DNA of 6,063 nt from Aquificota bacterium (GCA_013153455.1 JAADEK010000002.1:1-6063), one strand, 5' to 3'; numbered from the stretch's first letter, positions 1 through 5,677 are shown. Translations and numbers: made by a program. Notes: generated by a model from the letters alone, not told the origin.

Positions 1-453
1 TTTTACTACCTTGAGAAGGAAAACAGACCAATAAACGAACTCAGGAAGCTCGCGCTTGAGAAACTAAAGATGGTAAACCTTGACGAGAGCGTGATGGACC
101 TATACCCCTCGGACCTATCGGGGGGTATGCGGAAGCGCGTCGCCATAGCCCGCGCCCTCGCGACCGAGCCAAAGCTCGTCATATACGACGAGCCAACCTC
201 AGGACTTGACCCCATAACGAGCAGGCGCATAGACAGACTAATCGTTGAACTGAGAGACCAAACAGGGAGCACCGCCCTGATAGTCACCCACGACATGATA
301 TCCGCCTTCACGATTTCGGACCGAGTCCTCGTTATAAAGGAAGGACAAATCATAGCAATAGGAACGCCCGATGAAGTCCTTGAAAACCCTCACCCCTACG
401 TACAAGCCTTCGTCGGGGACATAAAACCCTGCCTAAGGAGCGCCCACCGCTAA
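1..453 (+). CDS. mlaF: MlaF-type phospholipid ABC transporter ATP-binding protein (3' part)
   Basis: The gene is cut by the left window edge: reading frame 1 is open from base 1, giving the last 150 residues of a family usually about 240-270 long. In visible-residue numbering it shows the ABC signature LSGGM at 39-43, Walker B LVIYDE at 59-64, the D-loop SGLDP at 67-71 and the H-loop THD at 96-98; the Walker A part lies outside the window. The signature continuing as MRKRVAIARAL and the DPITS after the D-loop are typical of the MlaF/Ttg2A branch, which powers lipid traffic between outer and inner membrane together with MlaE and an MCE-domain MlaD. The transport role is inferred from family resemblance, because no mlaE or mlaD is visible here. 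The next gene starts 9 nt downstream in the same frame. Another MCE-type or general ABC importer ATPase is the alternative. Confidence 0.85.
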   Translation, partial: FYYLEKENRPINELRKLALEKLKMVNLDESVMDLYPSDLSGGMRKRVAIARALATEPKLVIYDEPTSGLDPITSRRIDRLIVELRDQTGSTALIVTHDMISAFTISDRVLVIKEGQIIAIGTPDEVLENPHPYVQAFVGDIKPCLRSAHR

Positions 454-456
454 AAT
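451..456 (+). promoter_or_regulatory. Candidate -10 element (TAAAAT) just before the bioH-like gene
   Basis: TAAAAT begins at the stop codon of the ATPase gene and ends 6 nt before the ATG of the next gene. A start site 6-8 nt downstream of a -10 box would fall at or next to that ATG and give a leaderless mRNA. No Shine-Dalgarno sequence sits at a normal distance: the nearest AAGGAG, at 435-440, is 22 nt away. No convincing -35 box was found, and a TAA stop followed by A/T bases can form this motif by chance. Confidence 0.25.
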
Positions 457-462
457 ACAAGT

Positions 463-1095
463 ATGCTTAAAAACCCGATTCTCATACACGGGTGGGGATT
501 TTCCTCGGAAGTCTTTGAAGGCTTTCGCGGTATAAAGTATGACCTCCCCGGACACGGGAAGAACAAAACACCCTACGAAAACCTCGCGCAAATCATCAAA
601 CAACTTTCGGAACTCGCGAAACAAAAACACGACATCCTCGGGTGGTCCCTCGGTGCGAGCGTTGCGGTTCTTTTCGCGCTCAAATACCCCCACCGCGTAA
701 ACAGACTCTTCCTCATAGGAGCGACACCGCATTTCGGGAAAGCTTGGGAAGAAAAAAACATACGCGCGATGAAACTCCTTATAAAGAAAAAAGGGATAAA
801 CGCCTTCAGACGCTTAGCCCACAAAGAAACGGACGCATACTTTGACCCCGAAAGCGGAATGAAACTCCTTGAAGACTTTATAAATTTAAAGTTGTATGAC
901 GCCCTTACGGGCGTGAAAAAAGAAACATACATCATCCACGGAGTCCTTGACCCCATAACACCCCCCGCGGAAGCCTTCAAACTCCGCCAACTCCTAAAAA
1001 ACCCTAAATTAATTCTTCTGGGCGGTGGACACCTACCGGTTAAAAATGAGGAACACCTTAGGCAAGCAATTCTCAAGAGCGGTAAAAACTTATGA
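463..1095 (+). CDS. BioH-like alpha/beta hydrolase (probable pimeloyl-ACP methyl ester carboxylesterase)
   Basis: This is a 210-residue alpha/beta hydrolase. The N-terminal HGWG (9-12) is the oxyanion-side motif of the BioH group. The nucleophile elbow is GWSLG with Ser62, and the triad is completed by Asp163 (in HGVLDP) and His190 (in GGGHLP). In E. coli, BioH cleaves the methyl ester of pimeloyl-ACP and so ends the modified fatty-acid cycle that builds the biotin pimeloyl chain. The GWSLG elbow, the D-L-P-G strand at 27-30 and the following bioC gene together suggest that role; the elbow alone does not prove it. The protein is about 45 residues shorter than E. coli BioH, with a small lid (about 92-150) and almost no N-terminal extension. 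The ATG at 463 is the only start possible after the upstream stop. It overlaps the next gene by 50 nt. A general esterase with another substrate remains possible. Confidence 0.72.
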   Translation: MLKNPILIHGWGFSSEVFEGFRGIKYDLPGHGKNKTPYENLAQIIKQLSELAKQKHDILGWSLGASVAVLFALKYPHRVNRLFLIGATPHFGKAWEEKNIRAMKLLIKKKGINAFRRLAHKETDAYFDPESGMKLLEDFINLKLYDALTGVKKETYIIHGVLDPITPPAEAFKLRQLLKNPKLILLGGGHLPVKNEEHLRQAILKSGKNL

Positions 1096-1684
1096 AAAGT
1101 GGGCTCTGCCCCAGAAACTGTCCGCGCGCCTGCTCGTTGAGTTCACAAAACCGCGCGGACTCATCCTTGACCTCGGTTGCGGGACTGGATTTGTCTCACA
1201 ACACGTAAAGGGAAAGGTTGTAGGACTTGACATAAGCAAAGACATGCTTCTGCTCTACAAAGAACGATTCGGGAACGCTGTTCTCGGGGATGCGCACAGT
1301 CTCCCCTTCTCTTCCCGCTCCTTTGACTACGTCCTTAGCAACTTCTCACTCCACTGGACCGACTGGAGGAAAACCATACCCGAAGCCCTCAGGGTAGCGC
1401 GAAAAGGGGTCGGCTTAGCCCTGCCCGTTGAGGGGAGCCTTAGCTTCTCTTCATTCCCCTTCCCGAAGGCGGAGGAGATAATCTCACTCTTTGAACCCGA
1501 GCGCTACGAGATACGCGACATAGACATACCCTTCCTCGGGTGGGAGCTCGTGAAATTCTTCCACTACACGGGAACCTCAAACTACGAAGGCAAGAAGGAA
1601 AACCTGACGAGGACAAAAATACTGAAACTCCTCTCCGGAAGGAAGGAGAAGTTCCGCGTCCTATACCTTCTCCTCAGACCCTAA
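1046..1684 (+). CDS. bioC: Malonyl-ACP O-methyltransferase BioC
   Basis: This is a 212-residue class I SAM-dependent methyltransferase. Motif I is ILDLGCGTG (40-48), and the acidic end of strand 2 is Asp62 in VVGLD. Features that recall BioC are the N-terminal FSRA..TYEKWA (9-20), NFSLHW at 99-104, EGSL at 129-132, and a C-terminal block with TGTSN (175-179) and LTR (187-189) that lines up with the corresponding end of E. coli BioC. BioC methylates the free carboxyl of malonyl-ACP (or -CoA), disguising it as a fatty-acid primer; the BioH-like neighbour would later remove the methyl group. I chose the ATG at 1046 because it puts the FSRA motif at residue 9, as in the family. A GTG at 1025 would add 7 residues. 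Neither has a good Shine-Dalgarno sequence, so coupling to upstream translation is likely. The 3' end overlaps lpxC on the opposite strand by 24 nt. Confidence 0.85.
   Translation: MRNTLGKQFSRAVKTYEKWALPQKLSARLLVEFTKPRGLILDLGCGTGFVSQHVKGKVVGLDISKDMLLLYKERFGNAVLGDAHSLPFSSRSFDYVLSNFSLHWTDWRKTIPEALRVARKGVGLALPVEGSLSFSSFPFPKAEEIISLFEPERYEIRDIDIPFLGWELVKFFHYTGTSNYEGKKENLTRTKILKLLSGRKEKFRVLYLLLRP
1644..1674. repeat. 8-bp perfect inverted repeat spanning the convergent bioC/lpxC ends
   Basis: AGGAGAAG at 1644-1651 is the exact reverse complement of CTTCTCCT at 1667-1674, with a 15-nt loop. It lies across the tail-to-tail overlap, so either transcript could fold here. Neither side is followed by a T-run, so it is not a canonical intrinsic terminator. 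Both arms also code for protein, and purine-rich codons could produce them by chance. Confidence 0.5.
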
Positions 1685-2503
1685 CGCGGTGAGCCTTACC
1701 CCCTTTTTCCTCCCCAACTCCCTAACGAGCCTGTAGTTAAGAGCGTGTCCCCCGCGAAACGAGAAAAACCTCCCCCGAACCGGCTTACCCAAAAGATACA
1801 AATCCCCGACTATATCAAAAACCTTATGCCTCACGGGCTCATCCTCCCACCTCATACCCTCCGGGTTGTATACACCGTCCTTCCCGAGGACGAGCGTATT
1901 CTCAAGACTTCCTCCCCTCCCCAGACCCGCTTTCCTTATGTGCTCTATCTCCCAATCAAAGCAAAACGTCCTCGCGTATACGATTTCCTCGTCCCTCCCC
2001 TTGTGGAACGTAAAGCGCCTCTTTCCGAGGAAGTTATCAAACTCCCCCTCATACGTAATCTCAAGCGTCTCCGAAGGGCAAGCCCTTATAAACGAGCGCC
2101 CGTTCCTTATCTCAACAACCCCATCAACCACAAAGTAATCTATCTCCCCGTCCTGCTCCGCGAGCTCTTCCCTTATCGCGCGGTAAAGCTCGCTCCCGCT
2201 CCCATCAAGTATAGGAATCTCACCCCCTATAACCTCAACCGTAAGGTTCGTAACCTCAAGGAGGTGCAAAACACCGAGCAGGTGCTCAACCGTCTTTATA
2301 ACAACCCCCTCCTTCCCGAGGTCCGTTGAGTGATTCGTGTTCACGACAAAGTCGTAATGAGCGGGAATAAAGACACCCTCCTTAAAAAACCTCACACCGG
2401 TCCCTCGCTCTTCGGGGTGTAGTATTATCGTGCTCTTTTCTCCCGTGTGTATACCCTTTCCCTTGAACCTGAGGGGGACCCTGAGCGTCCTTTCTCTCCT
2501 CAT
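1661..2503 (-). CDS. lpxC: UDP-3-O-acyl-N-acetylglucosamine deacetylase LpxC
   Basis: LpxC is the zinc deacetylase that performs the first committed step of lipid A synthesis, in the cytoplasm at the inner membrane. The 280-residue product starts from the ATG at 2503. Zinc ligands are His74 (in KTVEHLL), His226 and Asp230 (in VRHKVFDIVGD); the catalytic base is Glu73; Thr179 and His253 (in GGHALN) complete the active site. These positions equal those I recall for the Aquifex aeolicus enzyme, and the N-terminal GIHTGE also falls at the same numbers, which selects the start at 2503. Alternatives are an ATG three codons upstream at 2512 and one at 2551, which would run 38 nt into hemD. It follows hemD with a 10-nt gap and no clear ribosome binding site, so coupling is likely. 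Its last 24 nt overlap bioC on the other strand. Confidence 0.97.
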   Translation of the reverse strand: MRRERTLRVPLRFKGKGIHTGEKSTIILHPEERGTGVRFFKEGVFIPAHYDFVVNTNHSTDLGKEGVVIKTVEHLLGVLHLLEVTNLTVEVIGGEIPILDGSGSELYRAIREELAEQDGEIDYFVVDGVVEIRNGRSFIRACPSETLEITYEGEFDNFLGKRRFTFHKGRDEEIVYARTFCFDWEIEHIRKAGLGRGGSLENTLVLGKDGVYNPEGMRWEDEPVRHKVFDIVGDLYLLGKPVRGRFFSFRGGHALNYRLVRELGRKKGVRLTALGSEEKV

Positions 2504-2513
2504 ACCGCCCATA

Positions 2514-3221
2514 CTATTGCAAAGAGCGTGCCAAACGGAGCAAAAGCTCAAGAACGTTCTCGCTTGAGGGCGAGCGCGAAACCAAAACCTCCCCTACCCC
2601 CCTCTCAAGGAGTGCTTCCTTTGTAGTTTTTCCTATGGCGACAAACGAAAGCCCGAGCGCCCGAAGGGGTATACCGTTTTTTTGCAAGTTTGCAAAAAAG
2701 GCGCTCACCGCGGACGGACTGTAAAAAAGAGCGACGTCCGAGCGGAGCGCCCCCTCAAGCTCCCCCCTTTCGTAAAGAACCTCCTCAACCGTGTAAACCT
2801 CCAGCTCCTCAACAAAGAAACCCATACCCGAAAGACCCTCCGAAAGCTCCTTCCTTCCTATCCTTGAGCGCGGAACCAAGACCCTTCCCCTCTTTAGTCC
2901 CTCAAAGAGACGAAGAAGACCCCGCGCGCTCTCTTCCTCCGGAACCAAATCCGCACCGTGCCCGAACCTCTTTAGCTCAAGGGCGGTCTTCTTCCCGACC
3001 GCGACGATGAGCGCACCCTCCGGGATGCGGGAGCGCTCAAGGAAGAACCTCACCGCCCTCCTGCTCTGAAAAACAACGTAGTCGTATCTACCCCTCGGAG
3101 GTTCAAAATCAAGCGCCCTGCTCCTTATGAGCGGGAGCAAAACCGGCTCAAGACCCGCCCTCTTGAAGAGCTCCGCGTCCCTCTTTGCGTCATTTTCCTC
3201 CCTCGTTATCAAAACCCTCAA
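2514..3221 (-). CDS. hemD: Uroporphyrinogen-III synthase HemD
   Basis: HemD closes and flips ring D of hydroxymethylbilane to give uroporphyrinogen III, the precursor of heme, siroheme and cobalamin, in the cytosol. This family is very divergent, so the call rests on several weak motifs in the right order over a normal length (235 residues): an N-terminal VLITR strand (3-7), VVFQSRRAV (49-57), VAVGKKTA (73-80), VLVPRS (114-119), the ELEVY strand with Tyr143, FYSPSAV (166-172) and AIGKTT (195-200), giving two similar alpha/beta lobes. The start is a TTG at 3221-3219 that shares TTGA with the stop of the upstream kinase gene; a strong GGAGGGG ribosome binding site 5 nt before it supports this unusual codon. 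Heme supply fits the nearby cytochrome c gene, although that gene is in a separate, divergent unit. Confidence 0.9.
   Translation of the reverse strand: MRVLITREENDAKRDAELFKRAGLEPVLLPLIRSRALDFEPPRGRYDYVVFQSRRAVRFFLERSRIPEGALIVAVGKKTALELKRFGHGADLVPEEESARGLLRLFEGLKRGRVLVPRSRIGRKELSEGLSGMGFFVEELEVYTVEEVLYERGELEGALRSDVALFYSPSAVSAFFANLQKNGIPLRALGLSFVAIGKTTKEALLERGVGEVLVSRSPSSENVLELLLRLARSLQ
2678..2699. repeat. 10-bp perfect inverted repeat with 2-nt spacer inside hemD
   Basis: TTTTTTGCAA at 2678-2687 and TTGCAAAAAA at 2690-2699 are exact reverse complements separated by GT. The core is two copies of the palindromic hexamer TTGCAA flanked by T and A tracts. It lies in hemD codons 175-182 (Phe-Phe-Ala-Asn-Leu-Gln-Lys-Asn). 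It could be a DNA-binding site or an RNA hairpin; there is no GC-rich stem followed by T bases, so it is not an ordinary terminator. Confidence 0.6.
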
Positions 3222-4186
3222 GGAATCCCCTCCGCGTAGCGCCTCGCGAGGCGAAAGTATCCCCGAGCCTTCTCTTTTGCTTCTCTTTTTTCCTCCTCAC
3301 CGATTGATGGGTCTTCAAGCATAAAGGAGTGAACCTTTCCCCTCACGTAAGCCCTGTAGCACTTGAAGAAGGGAAGTAAAAGCCTTGCGTCTTTGTCTTG
3401 CGTTTGCCTTACGTATTCCTCCTCGTATGCCCTCGCGAGGTTATCCTTCCCGAGGAACTCAAGCTCCGTTGACAAGAAACACATATCGTTCAGAACGTCC
3501 CCGCAACGAAACCTCTCGTTGAACTCTATACAGTCAAAGATACAAACCTCATCTCCCAAAAAAGCGACGTGCTCAAGCCTGATATCCCCGTGCCCGTCCC
3601 TTACCTTCCCTTCTTTTATCCTCTTTTCAAAGATATCCCCGTGCCTTTCGTAAAACCCGTTCGTCCTTTCCTTTATAAACTCGTAGTCTTCCCGACTTAT
3701 CGTCTCCCCGACGAACCTCTCCGTTTGGGAAAAATTCTCGTCGGTGTTAAACTTCATCACGCTCAGCTTCCCGAACTCGTCCGCCCTCCTCGCCTCCTCG
3801 TGGAACCGGGCTACCCTCCTCGCAACCCGCCTTATATCCTCCTCCTTTACCCTTTCAAGACGGTTTGAGAGTATGCTCTCGTCGGGAATCCTCTTCATCT
3901 TCACAGCCCAATCAACGACGTTCTCGTCGCTCTCAAGGACGAGCCTTCCCTCCCTCTCGCTCACGGGAACGACACCGAGGTAAACCGAGGGGCAAAGACG
4001 CCTGTTGAGGAGGACCTCCCTCTCGCACATCTCCTTTCTCTTTTGAGGCGTTGAGTAATCAAGGAAACCAAAGTTTACGGGCTTCTTTATCTTGTAGACG
4101 ACGTCATCAAGGAGGAGAACCCAAGAGGTGTGGGTTTGTTTGAGCTTTGCCCCGAGTCTCTTTGCGAGCTCAAGAACCTTATCCAC
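3218..4186 (-). CDS. Aminoglycoside-phosphotransferase-like kinase (COG2187-type), substrate unknown
   Basis: This 322-residue protein has a protein-kinase-like (APH) fold. The N-terminal THTSWVLLLDDVVYKIKKP (18-36) is the characteristic start of this family, with Lys32 or Lys34 as likely ATP-contacting lysine. VKMKRIP (95-101) is the hinge. HGDIRLEH (199-206) is the catalytic loop with Asp201, and IFDCIEF (216-222) supplies the metal-binding Asp218. GDVLNDMCFL (229-238) follows as usual. Many relatives, as I recall, are fused to a C-terminal P-loop kinase domain; this one ends without it and has no GxxGSGKS motif. The substrate is not known; antibiotic resistance should not be assumed. The GTG at 4186 is the first start possible after an upstream in-frame TAA, and it has no Shine-Dalgarno sequence. 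It is the first gene of the kinase-hemD-lpxC unit and overlaps hemD by 4 nt. Confidence 0.85.
   Translation of the reverse strand: MDKVLELAKRLGAKLKQTHTSWVLLLDDVVYKIKKPVNFGFLDYSTPQKRKEMCEREVLLNRRLCPSVYLGVVPVSEREGRLVLESDENVVDWAVKMKRIPDESILSNRLERVKEEDIRRVARRVARFHEEARRADEFGKLSVMKFNTDENFSQTERFVGETISREDYEFIKERTNGFYERHGDIFEKRIKEGKVRDGHGDIRLEHVAFLGDEVCIFDCIEFNERFRCGDVLNDMCFLSTELEFLGKDNLARAYEEEYVRQTQDKDARLLLPFFKCYRAYVRGKVHSFMLEDPSIGEEEKREAKEKARGYFRLARRYAEGIP
3227..3233 (-). promoter_or_regulatory. Ribosome binding site deciding the TTG start of hemD
   Basis: On the minus strand, GGAGGGG stands 5 nt (ATTCC) before the TTG codon at 3221-3219. The site lies inside the last codons of the kinase gene. It is one of only two clear Shine-Dalgarno sequences before a gene in this window, and it is the main reason to accept the non-ATG start. 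Confidence 0.75.
3240..3253. repeat. 14-bp perfect palindrome just upstream of the hemD ribosome binding site
   Basis: CGCCTCGCGAGGCG is its own reverse complement with no spacer. On the minus strand it ends 6 nt before the GGAGGGG of hemD and could form a 5-bp GC hairpin with a CGCG loop. It encodes Arg-Leu-Ala-Arg-Arg of the kinase C-terminus. The inner ten bases recur at 3431-3440, again as Leu-Ala-Arg codons, so codon preference may explain it. Confidence 0.45.
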
Positions 4187-4201
4187 TAAAATTTAATTTT
4201 A
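4187..4201. promoter_or_regulatory. Divergent promoter: 15-nt perfect inverted repeat between kinase and comM
   Basis: The whole spacer between the GTG of the kinase gene (minus strand) and the ATG of comM (plus strand) is TAAAATT-T-AATTTTA, a perfect 7-1-7 inverted repeat in an otherwise GC-richer region. Each strand reads TAAAAT, a good -10 hexamer, ending 9 nt before its own start codon. Transcription starting 6-9 nt after each would give very short or no leaders, which fits the lack of Shine-Dalgarno sequences on both genes. A possible weak -35, TTGCGA, lies at 4162-4167 for the plus strand (19-nt spacing); I found none for the minus strand. Confidence 0.55.
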
Positions 4202-5677
4202 ATGCTGGGGAGGGTATACACGGGAGGGATTTGGGGAACGGAGGGCTTTCCCGTTGAGGTTCAGGCGGACGTATCAAGCGGACTCCCTTCGTTTAACATC
4301 GTCGGACTTCCCGACAACACCGTAAAGGAAGCAAAGGAGCGCGTGAGGAGCGCACTCAAGAACTCGGGCTTTCCCCTGCCCCAAAGGCGCATAACCGTAA
4401 ACCTCTCCCCCTCGGATAGGAAGAAATTCGGAACCCTTTACGACCTCCCCGTAGCCCTTTCGCTCCTCATCGCGCAGGGAAAGCTCCCCTCATTTGACTT
4501 TGTAGTCCTCGGTGAGCTGTCCCTCAGCGGAGAACTAAAAAGGACGAACGGCGTCCTTCCCGTCCTCCTCGCCCTAAAGAGGGAGGGCTTCGGGAGGTTC
4601 ATAATCCCGGAACAGAACGCGGGTGAAGGCGCCCTCGTTCCCGGAATCACTGTCTACACATTCTCCCACCTGAAGGAGGTGATTTCGTTCCTCACCGGAA
4701 AGCTCAAGAAAAAGCCCCTGAAGGAGGAACCAAGAAGGGAGACAAAACCTCCGGAGGAGGTAATAAGCGTAAAGGGTCAACTCCTCGCAAAGAAAGCTCT
4801 TGAGATTTGCGCTTCCGGCTTTCACCACCTCCTCCTCGTCGGACCCCCGGGCGCGGGAAAGACGCTCCTCGCAAAGCGCACAAGCTATATAGCGCCACCC
4901 ATGGACGAGGAGGAAATCCTTGAGGTTTCTCAGGTATACAGCGTCGCGGGACTCCTTGAGAGCTCCCTCGTAACGGAACGCCCCCTCATCTCACCCCATC
5001 ACACCGCGTCCGACGTTGCCCTAATCGGGGGTGGGAATCCGCCGAGACCCGGTGCGGTTTCCCTCGCTCACAGGGGATTTTTACTCCTTGACGAGATGCC
5101 CGAGTTCTCAAGAAAGGCTCTTGAAGCCCTCCGTCAGCCCCTTGAGGAGGGAAAGGTTCACGTGAGCAGGGCGGGCTACAGCGTGAGCTTCCCCGCTTCG
5201 TTTGTCCTCGTCGGGACCGCAAACCCGTGCCCCTGCGGAAACCACAAAAACCCTCACAAAGAGTGCGTCTGCTCTCCCTCCCAAATCAGGAACTACGAAA
5301 GAAAAATATCCGAGCCAATACTGGACCGCATAGACCTGAAAGTGTGGGTCAACCCACCGAGCGCGGACGAGCTTCTCTCGCCCCTTGCGTCCGAAAGTAT
5401 AAAGGAGGTTCGGGAGCGCGTAAGGAGGGCATACCTCATACAAAAAGAGCGAGGAGCACTGAACGCCCGCCTCACGAACGAGCAGGTTGAGAAGTTCGTC
5501 CTTGAACTCCTCAGCGCGGACGCAAAAAGAACCCTTGAGAGCGCACTTCGGAACCTCCGCCTTTCCGCCCGCTCCTATTACAAGCTGCTTAAGGTATCAA
5601 GGACGATAGCGGACCTTGAGGGAAGCGAAGGCATAAAAGAAGAGCACATACTGAGCGCTCTTCAGTTTAAAATATGA
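4202..5677 (+). CDS. comM: ComM/YifB family Mg-chelatase-like AAA+ ATPase
   Basis: This is a full-length 491-residue member (family about 500). The N-terminal lobe (1-165) carries GLPSFNIVGLPD (27-38), VKEAKERVRSAL (41-52) and RRITVNLSPSD (62-72), which are hallmarks of the family. The AAA+ core follows: Walker A GPPGAGKT (214-221), Walker B LLLDE (294-298), then GTANPCPCG (338-346) with Cys343, Cys345, Cys355 and Cys357, a likely metal-binding cluster, and LDRIDL (374-379). The C-terminal helical domain has LSARSYYKLLKVSRTIADL (454-472). In naturally transformable bacteria ComM is a hexameric helicase that drives branch migration of incoming DNA; YifB proteins also occur in species not known to transform, so the role here is inferred. 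It is not a chlorophyll chelatase subunit. The ATG at 4202 fits the family N-terminus and has no Shine-Dalgarno sequence, consistent with a leaderless mRNA. Confidence 0.95.
   Translation: MLGRVYTGGIWGTEGFPVEVQADVSSGLPSFNIVGLPDNTVKEAKERVRSALKNSGFPLPQRRITVNLSPSDRKKFGTLYDLPVALSLLIAQGKLPSFDFVVLGELSLSGELKRTNGVLPVLLALKREGFGRFIIPEQNAGEGALVPGITVYTFSHLKEVISFLTGKLKKKPLKEEPRRETKPPEEVISVKGQLLAKKALEICASGFHHLLLVGPPGAGKTLLAKRTSYIAPPMDEEEILEVSQVYSVAGLLESSLVTERPLISPHHTASDVALIGGGNPPRPGAVSLAHRGFLLLDEMPEFSRKALEALRQPLEEGKVHVSRAGYSVSFPASFVLVGTANPCPCGNHKNPHKECVCSPSQIRNYERKISEPILDRIDLKVWVNPPSADELLSPLASESIKEVRERVRRAYLIQKERGALNARLTNEQVEKFVLELLSADAKRTLESALRNLRLSARSYYKLLKVSRTIADLEGSEGIKEEHILSALQFKI
5668..5673 (+). promoter_or_regulatory. 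Candidate -10 element (TAAAAT) before the cytochrome gene
   Basis: TAAAAT lies in the last codons of comM, 23 nt before the ATG of the cytochrome gene. A start site 6-8 nt downstream would leave a short leader containing the GGGAGGT ribosome binding site. No good -35 box is seen at 16-18 nt spacing, so simple read-through from comM is an equal alternative. Confidence 0.25.

Noticed and set aside
1025..1045. GTG start for bioC at 1025
   Set aside because: Possible, but it adds seven residues with no family support and has no ribosome binding site; the ATG at 1046 gives the usual distance to the FSRA motif.
573..1076. A 167-codon open frame on the minus strand opposite the bioH-like gene
   Set aside because: Its Ser/Arg/Phe-rich translation shows no family features and mirrors the codons of the hydrolase, whose triad is complete.
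1691..1715. CCCCC followed by TTTTT at 1699-1708 as a terminator after bioC
   Set aside because: No stem precedes the T-run and it lies inside lpxC, where it reads as Lys-Lys codons on the minus strand.
1745..2329. A 194-codon open frame on the plus strand opposite lpxC
   Set aside because: It is the antisense shadow of a gene with certain identity. The translation is rich in Pro, Leu, Arg and Lys, has no recognisable motif and has no ribosome binding site; strong codon bias keeps such frames open.
2504..2551. Upstream starts for lpxC at 2551 or 2512
   Set aside because: They add 16 or 3 residues not matched in the family, and the first would overlap hemD by 38 nt. The start at 2503 places all active-site residues at the numbers known for the Aquifex enzyme.
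3431..3440. Second copy of the CCTCGCGAGG palindrome as part of a dispersed repeat family
   Set aside because: Both copies encode Leu-Ala-Arg with the preferred codons CTC, GCG and AGG, which produces the palindrome without selection on the DNA.
4814..5580. Reading the AAA+ protein as a magnesium chelatase subunit of chlorophyll or cobalamin synthesis
   Set aside because: The N-terminal ComM lobe, the Cys cluster after GTANPCPCG and the C-terminal domain are those of ComM/YifB, not of BchI/ChlI or CobN partners.
5650..5666. Small hairpin ACTGA/TCAGT at the end of comM
   Set aside because: Only 5 bp of stem with a 7-nt loop and no T-run; expected by chance in a window this size.
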